Below, piece after piece: positions 1-12,600 of a stretch of 64,000 bases of DNA. The notes below the pieces were generated by a model. The model searched no databases and was not told the origin of the DNA. It saw only the letters and a program-made list of their open reading frames with translations. Numbering within the stretch: position 1 is the stretch's first letter; the number at the start of each line of letters is the position of its first letter. The stretch covers positions 167,524 to 231,523 of the forward strand of contig SJOL01004010.1 of NCBI GenBank assembly GCA_004794785.1, written 5' to 3'. Both the position numbers and the translations under genes were made by a program. This DNA is from Opisthorchis felineus. Taxonomy: Eukaryota > Platyhelminthes > Trematoda > Opisthorchiida > Opisthorchiidae.

Positions 1-1261
1 TTATGGGGAAATAATCGTTATCGGAAAGGCCGATGTCTGTACTACATTGGAATTCAATAAAGCCGAAGATTTTGGAGCCACCCGATGTTAAAACGTAACC
101 GTACCAACTTAATCAATCTCTTGTGGAACTTATGAAGAGCTATGTCCTGTTAGACTTGTAGTAAGAAGCCCAACAGCGGTATAGTTTGTCTGTATCATGA
201 TGCATCAGCTGGGACGAGATGGGTGGATTTTTTGCAGATCCTCAGCTTTTTTTGAGTAGAATCGCTTAAACGAAATCACGTTTTTACAGCCCGGCAAACT
301 CAATTAAATACAAAAGTCGTTTTTAGGCCACTGACCCAGCTAAATACTGATGGACGGCCAAAATAATTTTCATCCGGAAAGCTACCAAACTTCACTAGGG
401 ACAGAACATTTACTAAGTCGTGGACTTGGATTCCGACCGGTCAGCATGAAGGATTTGTCAGCGGCTGCCTGCAAGAGATGAAGGTTCCCCTTCAGCAAAA
501 AGTGCCATTCTCTGATTACCGTCACCACAAGAGGATAAAATTCTCTGCACTTACAGAAAACCTCATGCATAATTCCTTTCAATACAACCTGCAGCATCAC
601 AGTGGTGTAATCCAACTAAGATACAAATCGTGAATCCAGCTGTTCCACTTGATGCATGAATCGGCACATGAATCGGCTTATCTTGCGGTCTGCGGTCTGC
701 TATAGAGGCCATCAGACACTGCAGCCCAAACGAAGGCGCTTGATGAGAACGTTCGCCTCTCAATAATTAAACGACGATGATAAATTTTGAGTGCGAAGAA
801 TGTAGCCGGGGAAACAAGCTTGTATCGTTACAGTGCTGTCACGGTACCTGATGCTTTCATGAAAACGAGGATAACGTCGCGGATCAATAGAGTCCCACCG
901 GTTTTTTTGAATGAGCAATGGATGGCTTATGCTGAAATATTTCTTTCAGTATGAAACCCCACATACACTGATGCGTTTCTTTCATGATACGACCCCACGT
1001 GTCAGCCTTAGTTAACTATTGGACAGCCCAAAAAACGTTTGCCCTTTTTGAAGGTTGTAAGTTTCGCGTTGTCGTCTTTCGTTCCATGTTTCAACACCGA
1101 TTTCAAGCATGTGTAGAGGAGGTCCAGTCAACTGTCGGCTGTCGGACAGATTTCTTCAACCTCTTAAGCGTTGTCATTTCGGAGACGATACATAAGCACA
1201 GTCAATATCGACCTTTACACAGTACATTCACTTAAATGGTACTATGTGAATGGAGACCGGC

Positions 1262-1334
1262 GCACTGACGATCTCCTCTGAATGGTGATGAAAACTCTGC
1301 TAGCCAGTTGCTAAGTTCGGCTAATAGACCGACC
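1262..1334 (+). repeat. Family II repeat fragment
   Basis: ACTGACGATCTCC … GGTGATGAAAAC … GCCAGTTGCTAAGTTCGG … ATAGACCGACC matches the family II order with about 20% change. Confidence 0.55.
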
Positions 1335-2319
1335 GCTGCCGAATCAACTGCCGTTCAAAGGGGGATTGTTCGACTGTCCTATCAGACTCCGCTTAATTTT
1401 CAACTGAATACTGATCCTAAACTTTTGGCTACTGTGATCAGTTTTTTTAATGCGTACCACAAACGACTACCAGCACAACCGAAATATGGAGGTCACAGGA
1501 AACTTCAGCATAGTACGCCCACGTTGAGTGTACCGCAGGGCAAAAGAAGCCCCTGAACAGGTTTTGGTGTAGTTACTGGTTCAGCCAAAATATCATACAT
1601 AAATTGAAATTCAGCATCTGTCATCTGACAGTCTATTTCATATACTTAAGTAACTGCAGAATACTTAGAGCAATGGAGACTACTCAAGTGATTGTATTTC
1701 CATGCGGATACAGCTTCCCTTGTTGTGCAGATTCGGTTTAATTGAAGCCTATTTTCCGGTGCTTGTCCACTCTGGGTGGTAGAGGGATCTGTTGCTTTTT
1801 CTTAGCATCAAGCACAAAACTACTGGACATATTTTTGATGCAGAATGCATGGATGGAGTGAACTAATTCTGATCAGAGTTTGTTTAAATTTGTTCTGGGC
1901 AAATACCAACAAATGCGATTAAACTTTGGATGTTGTGTTTACCTATCAACGCAGTAGATGGTAGACAAGAAAGTGGTCATGCAAAATTTTGAAATTAATT
2001 TTTCTTCAAAGACTCAGAGGTGGAAAAGCATTAGGATAGCCGAGGATGGAACATACCAGCCCCGTTTTTCACTCTACGGTGAATATATTTCGCTGGCTCA
2101 TCAGGTGCTTTGTGGAGCTAAATGAAATCCGGGATACTGTGCAAAAAGGCGCTGTTTTGTTCTATTTTTAGGTTCCCTAACGAAAAATGCTGAGTAAAAT
2201 CTGCGAATTTGTTAACGGATACTCGAACCTACACCTCGCACTTCACACTCTTGCTATTTATATGGATGCTAAAGGTTGAGTCGCTCTATGTCCTGTGTAA
2301 GTGAGAGTTATTCACACCG

Positions 2320-2465
2320 CTGGTCAGCCGCTTGTTGCCAAACGGTTAAGTGCTCAACCACCGACCGGACAATTGTGGATTCGAAACTGTCTGAGTTTCC
2401 TGGTATATGCACTGTTGGTGATTTGCAACAAGGATGAGAAAGCTGCACAGTGATTCTCGGCTTTT
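2320..2465 (+). repeat. tRNA-headed SINE relic
   Basis: GTTGCCAAACGGTTAAGTG … ACCGACCGGACAATTGTGG … ATTCGAAACTG follows the tRNA-like head of the clearer copies at 19.5 and 31.5 kb. Confidence 0.5.
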
Positions 2466-3044
2466 CAACATAGATTGGTTTGACTGATTGGATGAAAGCT
2501 CTATTGCATATTTATAGATACTAAGTCGTTATGGGCAATAGGTGGCGCTGGGACGCATATATGAATTTAAAAAAAAATATCCATGTAGCCCAAATAGATG
2601 AAGGTAGATGCAAAATTTCCCAAAAACGCTCCTTCTGTGAAGTTTGGTGTGCTTTCGCGCTGTGCATCTATTTGGGAACAACTAACAAGAAACTTTTGAC
2701 TTAGTATAGAGTTGCACGCGATTTATATGTAACTAAATTATGTTTGTACATGATTGACTGAACCTCGACAACAGGCGTCTGTGCTGATGGTAAGTAACGG
2801 AAAAGTGATGCTGAACTTTACCATGCATTTCAGATTAGTAGCAACGCTTAAAATATCCGATAAACAGACCAATGAGAGCAGCCTGGATCCCAAGGACATC
2901 CTTAGAAAATTAGAGGCATTTTGCCCGTTAGAGGATAATATTATCAAATGGTGTGGATTCTTATTTTTTCAAATGGTCTCCCGATGCATATAAACCAGTT
3001 ACTAAATTGGAGCCAGTGTGGAGTTCTAGAGGCTATGTAGTCAC

Positions 3045-3461
3045 TTATGTGTTGAGTGGTCGTAGACAAACTGGATGTAAATATCCTAAGTGAATCACAT
3101 CATCCAATGCAAAATGGTGTTCAACCACTCCATACTGACAACTTGCTCCAGTAGTGTGTGCTACGTTAATTTTCAGGCATGATATCCCCAATACCGAGGT
3201 GGTAAACCTTCGAAAAATCAACAAACAAAAGTATTTGCCTGTCAGACCTCTTGACAAAAACCTGTAAATTTTGACAGGGGCATAAGTGACTAAGAAGCTT
3301 CGGGAAACACGATGTTTACAGAGTTTAGTTGCCACCACATGGCCTTTGGACGAGGTTACCAAGATAATTATTTTATTCTTGTAAATGGAACGAATAGCGT
3401 GACAGCCCTCCAATAGGTCCCCAGCAAGATCATTATAGTATAGAGCACTAGCATATTTCAT
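3045..3461 (-). pseudogene. Possible reverse-transcriptase relic
   Basis: In one minus frame 3,270-3,170 reads QVFVKRSDRQILLFVDFSKV, similar to the LLLVDFSKAYD block of non-LTR reverse transcriptases. The neighbouring sequence is frame-disrupted, and nothing else of the domain is convincing. Confidence 0.3.
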
Positions 3462-5197
3462 GTCTTACCAAACACCAGGTGTTAAGCACGCACTTGGGGT
3501 GTTCAATATTCTGTCAACCTTTACTTAAGCCGTGATGCCAATGCAGCGGTTTCTGTATAGTGCTGGGGGAAACACTGGGTTGTTTTAGATTCCTAAGATT
3601 TCCTACCGTTTCAGTTATATTTAAGGCATATTGGAAAGAACAGGTTTTGTTTTTCCTCGAAACAAGTTTCGATTCCCGCAGGTACTGGATACATCCATTC
3701 TCTCAACGTTACACTAAACCCGAAATTTACACTCCCTTTCGCAAATTTTTGCTGGCTCAAGTGCAGAAAGCATTAAAGATATGCAGTCTAAATTCGATTG
3801 CGCTTTCATGTATTATGATTTCTTCTGAAGGTACATTTGAACTTTTAATGTGTGACCTAAGGTTTAATCTGACAGCCAGGAGACATACCCCACACCAACC
3901 TCGCTATAATTATGCGACAGACTCATTGTTACCATGATTCTGTTTTCCACTCGGGCCTCAACTGACTGTTACGTTGGAAAGCCGGAAATCTCAAGTTTTA
4001 ACGGGAAAATCGGCAAACTTTGAATGCTGTGGATAGCTGGGATCACTTGGGCTGGAATGTAAACAGAATGCTCCCCAGGGTGACCTATTCCAACCACAGT
4101 GTTCAGGATATATTTTCATGCTTACCGTATCCAGATTTATAGTTTTTCCGCATGATGTATTGTGAGCGATATCGGTAAACTGGTCACGCCACATGTCAAA
4201 AACTGGTTTTTAATCCACATAAAACACTGATAATAAACGATTCCAAAATTAAAATGCTCAGACTGATCTATTTTTCAAGATGTAGCAGTCCACAGCAGAC
4301 CCTTGGGAACTCATTTTGGCTGATGTGATTTTCATTCTAATTCCAACAGCTCGTTATCCTTGCACAGAAAATCCAATTGTTTCGATCATGTTATCCTGTT
4401 TTTTCTCAGTAAGCCAAAGCAGTCTGATGCTCAAGGATAAACATCCATGGACGTTCTTGTAGCGGAAGGATGTGCTCATGCTATAATCAACCTGATCTTT
4501 TCATGGTCACAAGTCCAACACAAAGGAAAGGATGGACTCCGTACAAATTAAATCTTCCCCCGTTCGACGGTGAAACTTACTCCATCGAGCTTGTGTTTTT
4601 CTGTTAATCCCGCCTAGTTTGAGGGCTTCAGAAACTGGGGTTGCAATGCCACATGGAGTACCTCAAAAAGGTTTCAGGGAAAACAGCCAATCCATAAATA
4701 CATCGGTTATAACGCCATGCTTGGAACAGCCCTCGGTGAAACTGAAAGTTACCGTGCAAAATCTGCCAAGCATACAAATAATCAAATCCAACAGAAACGG
4801 CTTAATACAAAAACAACTTCTCAAAGATCGAATTAGGAAACCCGAATATACGTGTAATAATTCGCCCTGTGAGTGGAACAAGTACGGGGCGCTTCGAATA
4901 CTGCTCCAGATCACGATAAAATACGCATACGGAGTGAAACGGAAATTTGTGCGAAGTTATTCAATGAAATGAAACAAGAAAAAATAATCTCGAGGGTGAC
5001 AACAGTAATGGTTCAGTTGAGTTGGGTGGTGTCATCGGCTGACCAACTCATGTGCTATTTCAGCACATGTGTATCATGTTTTATTGACAACATGACTAAG
5101 CCTGTGACTTGATGGGATGTTGTATCAACCAGTTAACTTGGAATCAGGAAAGAACACACCTCCTGTCGTGGATCACTCAGGTTCAGTGCTTCCCCCC

Positions 5198-5240
5198 TTT
5201 GGTGTGGACTCACCAAAATAACTACTCCAGGACAGGAGGA
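5198..5240 (+). repeat. Direct repeat of 43 bp, copy 1
   Basis: TTTGGTGTGGACTCACCA … ACAGGAGGA matches 5607-5649 at 39 of 43 positions, 409 bp away. The two copies bracket the SM-alpha-like relic, so the unit may be a tandem repeat of about 409 bp. Confidence 0.7.
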
Positions 5241-5524
5241 TAAGTGTGATGTGAATGTGGACGCTACAAATCCCGCAAGCACCCATAACAAAATCAAAAA
5301 TTGTCCTGCGGGTTTCAGGCGTCTGTGGCGCTACCTGACTGAGAAGTCCTGACAGGCGGGTCAGTCGATCGTCACATCCAAGCCAGTCGTCGTTCAAGAA
5401 GTCGGGCATACCAGTCACATCGCGCAAGCGTGAACATCTTTGACTTTTCAGACGTGAAAATTCAGATGCGTCCAGCGTGTTCCGGTGGTGTTCTGGTAAC
5501 TTACTAGCCATCCTTTTTACATGT

Positions 5525-5600
5525 CCGGAGTTCAAACTCCGGCACGGTCATTGGCTATGCACTGCTGATGAGCTCCAATGAGAGCAAGGCCCTAGTCAAG
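5525..5600 (+). repeat. SM-alpha-like SINE relic: tRNA-type B box plus degenerate hammerhead
   Basis: GGAGTTCAAACTCC resembles a pol III B box. About 25 bp later come CTGATGA (5565-5571) and a stem II GCTC/GAGC around CAATGA. In place of GAAAC there is AAGGC, so the ribozyme is broken. The order B box then hammerhead is that of schistosome SM-alpha repeats. Confidence 0.5.
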
Positions 5601-5606
5601 GGCTTC

Positions 5607-5649
5607 TTTGGTGTGGACTCACCAGAATAATTACGCCAGCACAGGAGGA
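5607..5649 (+). repeat. Direct repeat of 43 bp, copy 2
   Basis: Second copy of the 5198-5240 sequence, following directly after the degenerate hammerhead. Confidence 0.7.
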
Positions 5650-8135
5650 CGACTGTTTAAACGCAAAACACTCCGTGTAATGGTCTACAAGGGTTATGCT
5701 ACTGCCCTCTCGTTAGGCCCGTAGAATGCAAGTTCGTTTGGGCGATGAGTTCGGCAAATATACGAACGGGGTATGTTTGGTGGTTGAACTAATCAAGTAG
5801 TCATAGACCAAAGTGCGGCAGAAATGTCTGTCAATGTGTGTACCAAAATACTGGGCTAGACAGAAAAACAGATCCAACTCACGGAGAAAAATCTCGGTAT
5901 TTCAGTAATTGAACACAATTATGTTGTCGAGACGCGTCCAGAAATGAAAAAAGTACATGTGCAGAGAACGTATCGTCCCCAAGGTCACCATCGGTCCCAC
6001 GCGTTCCGGATAGCATGTGCGTTGGCGGAGCTTACCGAACACGGCTTGGCAGCATGCGGCCAGCGGAGTGAAAGTGCTCAGGTCAGGAACGTCGCCATTG
6101 GCTGTGCAGAACGAAAAAATAAACGACCTTATTTAGCACTTTAGTCATCCTGTATATTTATGCAGAAGCTCTGTATGTTTGTGCTGACAATACAGCCGTG
6201 TCCAGGGTTCTCTGCCTTCTTATCGCATAGTCTGGCAGGTTCAGTTCAGGAGTGACCAATAGACGGCCACGAACGGCACAACATATGTGGATTTACCATA
6301 TTGGTTTAAAGGTCAAGCAAATCTGCCACGCAAAACTTGAAGATGAAAAGGTATGATTCCTCAAGGAATGCTGAAAATGGAGTAACCCATTTACGTGTTA
6401 ACAACACGACAAGCTTTGTAGTGGTGCTCAGAGCCGAACCTTTATCAATTTATCCTAAAAGGAGCAGCCGAATGATTGCCCCGAATAAGAAACTAATGAG
6501 CTGCAGGACGAAAATAAAATTTGTGGCTCTCTAAGACTAGCTGAAAGTCACATCTGTATGCTAAATGACTGCAAAATTGGCACTTATTATCTAATGCATC
6601 GAAAGCTTTCATCAGTCATTCGGCTATTGTAGAAAACATAAAAGAATGTCTTCTACGACGCTAGATCACACAGTAACCTTACTGTAAATTCAAGGCCCCC
6701 GTTTAAGCTGTATTTCACAGAAAATAGCACAGGCATAGCACCAGGATAGTGGTGTAAACAGTAAATATCAAAGTGTAGGGGATAGCCATCCCTCTATGCA
6801 CAGTAGGACTTCGTCATTATCATCAGCAATGGAAACAACAACGGTAGAATTTGTGGATTAATTTTATTCCTAAGTAGATTTATAAATAAGCAACCACTGT
6901 AAATTTTGTGTACTCAGTGCAATTCGAACGCAGTGGGAGGCGTCTGGTTTTTTACAGCCCCACAGCGTAGACTGAAAGTGCGATTTTTGGGGGACATCCA
7001 GGGAAAAGTAAACAGATACTCAGTATGTCGTTACCATAAATTTCCTTGTTACAGGATGCTAGTGTAGATGTGAAGAAATGGAATAATGACCATAGTATAA
7101 CATCATGTCGAACAAGGTAAAACAAATCAACTCATTTGTTCAGTTACTTAAGAGCCATGAGTCACGTATAATTGATCCACGCGCGATTCCTGTAGTTTCT
7201 ACTTTGCATTGGCACCTCAAGAAGCATGATGAATTTTCGTGTTTCGGAGACACCGAAAAATCATCGCAACACCGTCAAGCGATTGACCAGGATTTTGCGC
7301 AAATTCCGCCTACACTATAAATTCACTCTTCTATACGATATTATAAGATGAAACCTAAAACCTAGACAATGGGAATGAAAACAAATTGTGCGCCGAGAAA
7401 TAATAAATTCAGATAAGTGTGAACGAATATCAACATGAATGTGACAGCTCATGAACATTTTGTTTGAATACAGATGCCAATAAGTGCCACATGTTTACTC
7501 GTTCTTTAACTCGTTCGGCGTCCAACATCTAGGAATCAGCTTAGCCACTGACTGGAAAATATAAGTTCACAAGTCGGTCAACAATAACACGGTGGAATGC
7601 ACAATCCCCAGCGCTTTCCATGGCACGTCCTTTGTTTGGAACTGATCACAAAGTGAACCAGCTGACTGATCCGATTTCCGGTCGCACTGTTATGAGTTGA
7701 ATACAACCGAGATGATTGTCACCAGACGTCTCAGGTCCCCACTATGCACGGATTGATTCCTTCATCAATCCATCATCTCCGCTGTAGCCAAAGTGAAAAC
7801 CTGCGTTGTCTTAGTGTGTACTTACGTGAAATGATGAACCGAAATAATTTCCTTTGGAATATCACGCAATGCGACATTTCAGATCTGTCTTTCGTAGGCA
7901 ATACACTCTTCATACACGGATATCACATCCTTTTCAGTTTACTCTCCCATGACAAGTACTTTAGTTCCAGATCATAATCTCGACCTCAAATCAGCCAGCC
8001 ACTAAATTCGGTAATACAGAATGACAAAAATTGTAGTCCAGACTTATCCGATGCTTCCAATCAGTTTTCATATAAGCATCTTCCCTCAAGATGGTCCATA
8101 GCGCTGAATTTTCTTCGGGAAGTTTCAGTGGGGTA

Positions 8136-8166
8136 CACGTGACATGACACGTGACACGTGACACAA
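8136..8166. repeat. Short tandem repeat (ACACGTGAC-like)
   Basis: About three imperfect copies of a 9-10-bp unit CACGTGACA. No associated gene. Confidence 0.7.
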
Positions 8167-9562
8167 CATTGCTAATCGCCCGTTGCGCGGAATTCTACAA
8201 AGGCAAGAGAAATGTTAATTTCCTTGTTAGTACAAACAGGTTACAGCGGCTGGAACTGCTGTTTGCTGAAAAAAATATTGAGAACGGTCCCAAATTAGTA
8301 TATGCATGCCTGTCATTTCGTAAGGTTTTACTTAAAGCATTGTCAGAACAAACAAGGACGCACAATATGGTATTCTAGGGTATTTCGCTGACATTACAAG
8401 CTCAATATTATATTTTCTTCCGGAAGGTAAACATCAGGTAGACATCATCGCACTGCTGCAGGCTACCAGTCGCACTCTGTTTATAGACAGATAGAAGCCT
8501 AACTTTTTTTTATCATATGAATAGAGAATGTTTACATCTTAAGCCAGACCTAGTTATTCAGTGGGGGGGGGGTTTGAACAGCACTTTTACCACCTGCTTA
8601 AGTTATCCAGAGGTTTATTTCCATTGGAAAGAACGATTAAACTGGCTTAATTATAGGACAAAAGACAATTCTATCAAGTCCCAATCCATAGGTTGAGCGA
8701 AATGCTTAGCTATATGTTCGAAATACTCAATTTTCCGCATAGCTAGCGAAAGTCCGGTGCTGTGCCTCTCCTCTTACAAGCTAACTGCTCGGTAGTTGTG
8801 CATTTATGCGAAGCTTATCACATGTGGGTATTTTAACATCTCATTTCATTACACTGGCTTGCTCGGATCCTCCAGTCTCTCAGTCCTCTCATTTACTGAT
8901 TGTAGGTATTGAGCTCTGGAAAACTTCCACTTGAGAGTATATGAAAACGTATTCTTCGCTGGGCAGTAAATCGCAACCATTCACGACTAGTTCTAGCAGG
9001 ATTCTCACTCATTTTTTCTGTTTTTGAGTAGAACCGAATTTCAACCACTCCAATCGACCCGGATTTGAAATTGGCGAAAGACCGACCCGAATCAAGACTT
9101 ATTACTGTTCAACGCAAAGTCCCGGCCAACTACAGTAAGTTAAGAGTTTCACACATGCTTATCTCTAGTCTACACGGTAGCTAATCTGCTAACCCCTAAA
9201 AAACTAGACTACTTACTGAAACTAGTTTTACTTAACCACGGATATGTTCCTTGCTAGCGAAACAAGCGTTTGCTCTCAGCTAATTCACCTGAGTAACACA
9301 CTGAAAGCCCTCCATAGTGTACGCCGGAGACAACAAATCTACTTTCGATGATCTTTTGTCATCAGTTTCTTTGTTGTTGTTGCTTTAATCTTCATGAGAT
9401 ATGTTCCAGATCTCGGCCAACAGAACGAACCCCACGTTTACGTTTGTCAGACCGTATTTGTTTTCTGTGACGCACACCTAAATCATCTATCATGGTAGAG
9501 AAGAACATGAAGTAATTTTCATGAAGGAAACTACTCACAAGGTTGCTGAAAATTCTCCGACA

Positions 9563-9605
9563 GCCCACGAACGGTTTCGCCCTTCTTGGGGCTCATCAGG
9601 TAGGC
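9563..9605 (-). ncRNA. Type I hammerhead ribozyme, copy A (well formed)
   Basis: Read on the minus strand: stem I strand GCCTAC, core CTGATGA, stem II GCCC and GGGC around the loop CAAGAA, core GAAA, a minimal stem III ACCGTT, cleavage after TTC, and the second stem I strand GTGGGC. Stem I makes 6 pairs (one G-U) and stem II 4. Very short stem III is typical of hammerheads in Penelope-like elements, retrozymes and the newt satellite, which act as dimers. The flanks (about 9,528-9,645) belong to repeat family I. Confidence 0.8.
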
Positions 9606-12600
9606 GCAGTCCCCGAGTTTCCATCAAGATTATGTTCTACTTGAACCCAAATTGATTTGCGAATGAGTGCATTTGTCGAAAACATGAAGTAATCTTCCCA
9701 CCACCACCCTTATACTTGACCAACTGCACCCAGTTTGCGTGGTGAAGTGAAATCCACGATAGCCAAACATCAGAGCAGTTTTCCACTACAACTCTACGCG
9801 AAATTACAAAATGTGTGTGCAAATTGCACCAATTTGTCAGTGCCCCTGTATCACTTTTATACAACACATTTGGATACCAGCTGAACGATGTTACAATTCC
9901 TTCACCATGAACAAGACTGAAGAAATGCGCTGGGATGTATATGAAACTCCAATTAAACATAATCGAAATTGAATGCTGATTCTTGTGCTATGATATCAGC
10001 ATAAAGCAACGAATACCGGAACACAATCTACAGACTTTTACGTCTAATATATGAAAACTATAACTTGGCGCCGGCTTGAGTATAATATAATTTCTTTTGG
10101 TTTGGGTATTTGCATTGGTAAGGGATCAGTAGGGCGAGCAGCAAAGGTGTAAAATGTTGTACTAAACCAGCTTCTGGGACACTGTTTTGCTTCCATAGGC
10201 TGGAAATCAGATGGCAAATTGCTGTTCAGAGTAAGAAATTAAAAACGATTGCTACGCAGAAGATAGTTCCTAACTTTTTTGCTGAAATTCCTTAAGTAGT
10301 TGGGGAGAAGGTCAATGGTGATCCAAAACTTCGTGCAACTTCAAATCGATCGACTATGTTGGGTGCCCATCAAGCTCTAAGTCTGCACACCTGCACCCGT
10401 CCAGGCAACTAGCAGACTAGTCTGTTCATTTTGCCGATGCACAAAATTTGCACGCAAAATCTCCTACGGGTTAATCAGTTGAATAGTTCAAACCGTTTAC
10501 CTGGCAGCCCGAACGGTGGCTCAAAACCGATTGCTAGCTACGCAGCTGTCGCAGGTTGAAGGAGGAGGCCAAGAACGTTTGGCGTGCTGCTCGCAGTTAG
10601 ATAATATGTCTACTAATTACTCGATCAAACAGAGAAGGCATCTGTTACAGTTCGTCACCAGTTACAACGCATTTTTAGAGAAGTGCTTGACGCTCCACGC
10701 GAGCTGTCCAGCTAAACAACAGCCGTCCATTTCGGTGTGTCCACAAGCACAAAAGCGGGCTGTGTAAACTGGACCGCTGAAGGATTGCCCAAGTGGGACA
10801 AAACTAAGACCTGTCGTCGTAAATGCATATTAACTCTTCGGTGGAGCCTTAAATTTTCAGGGAAAGAATGTGCGTTCTGAATTACGTGAAATGATGTCAA
10901 GCGGGATCATCGTGCCATATTGTGATCAGATAACTTCCTTTGCTGGTTCTGATGTTCTTTCATTAGGAAATCCAGAATGTTGCTCAAGAATAAGGCAATA
11001 ATTTCAAGCAGGCGTCTGCTGCACACTTCAGGTTTAACACCGTCATATACGCATAAAACACCTGTGCCATAGTGTACATGCAAGTTGGTTTAATTTACGG
11101 ACCGAAGTTTCATTATGCAACAAGCGTAGGCTGAGTAAAGCACAATATGAATGTTGTTCACGCTTGGAGTGCTCGCCAGTGCGCTGAAGTCAGTGAGAAT
11201 TTCAGAACAGGGTGATGTGTAGCTCGATGCCGAGTTCTTAACGCGCACGTGCGCCGCCAGAACACCAACGGTTGTTCTTCGCTCTTGCGAACTGTGAGTG
11301 CTACTGAAACACGACAGAATCGGCACGGTTTTTCGAGACGTTTGAATGGTGATCATCACGTGAGTGTAACTGGGACTTATTTAGTCATTTGTGTCAGCTA
11401 ATTCTTCATCACTGTCACGTTTCTGATGGTGACAGTTGTACGATTATCATCGCGGATAACTTGGAAAGCTGAAATGACCACTAAAAGCAAATACCCAAGA
11501 CTAGTTACCTATAAATCCTGGACGAACCACCAAGTGGGACCCTCGAAGACGACATGGAAATTTGGGTCTTCTGATAAGAGTCTCTGTTATTTTTAGTGCT
11601 GAATAACATAGCCGGTGCATCAGACTTAGGAAATCTGGTAGGCCTCCTTTTTTGCATTGGTAGGAAAGAGCAGTTATTGCAGTCTACTCTCAATCGTACT
11701 ATACGATGGCGGAGGAAATTCTCTGGCTTAGCACAAGCAAATTGCAAAAAAGAGTAAAATGCTTGGAACTGCATGTTTCTTGCATCAGCGAATGTGCTTC
11801 TCAATGATGAGAGAATGCTGAACCCGGACTGTTCAAATGGACTGTGGGACTATCCGAGGGGTAAATCACAATAATCCATCTATCGTTTTCTACGCGCCAT
11901 GTACATCAGCGGAATGGTCTGGCTTTTCTAGTAGCTAGCTTGTGACGCGTTCGTGCGTGGGTTTGTATAATAAGCACCCACATTAACTGACCAGTCGTTC
12001 TGGTCACCCGATGCTATCACCAGCAGCTCCTTCCCCACCCTAAAATGCTGGCACAATCCCACGGGGTGGCCGTCGAATTCGAAACTTGAGGCTTCGCTGG
12101 CCTCGGTGCCAACCATTTAAAATTCTGCCCCTGCAGTACAATAATTATTGTTGTCTGCTTTTTTCCGGAGTGCAGGATTAGCGAGTAGAAAACTTGTTAC
12201 TTATGTTTGCTGTCCGTGACCACACTACATTACTGACGTCGCTCTTATTTTCCTACTAACCACATACCACAGGAGTTGCAACGCAACCATTCCTGAACGA
12301 AGCTGGCCGACTGGAAGTCCCTCTCAATATCCCTTCCACGCTTACCCCCATCGGTTACATAAAAGTGAGTTTCGCTACAAAGTTCAAATAACCATCTAAT
12401 GGGAATTCCATCCCTTAAAACCATCCTGCCAGAGAGCTGATATTTTTCAGGAGAGAGTACAAATTGTGACGACAGTCACATTTCACAGCTCCCAACCAGA
12501 TTAGGGCTTCCTTGAGAGGTAACCCGTCAATTATCTTTGGCAGTGGCGATTATCTCCAAATAATCACCAGGCTTTGCTTTCAAAACAATCGCAACATGTG

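Noticed and set aside
3560..3937. 125-codon plus-strand ORF
   Set aside because: No recognisable domain, biased toward chance AT-rich codons and without splice-compatible neighbours.
8545..8575. Poly-G run as a possible structural element
   Set aside because: A single homopolymer with no repeated G-tracts for a G-quadruplex.
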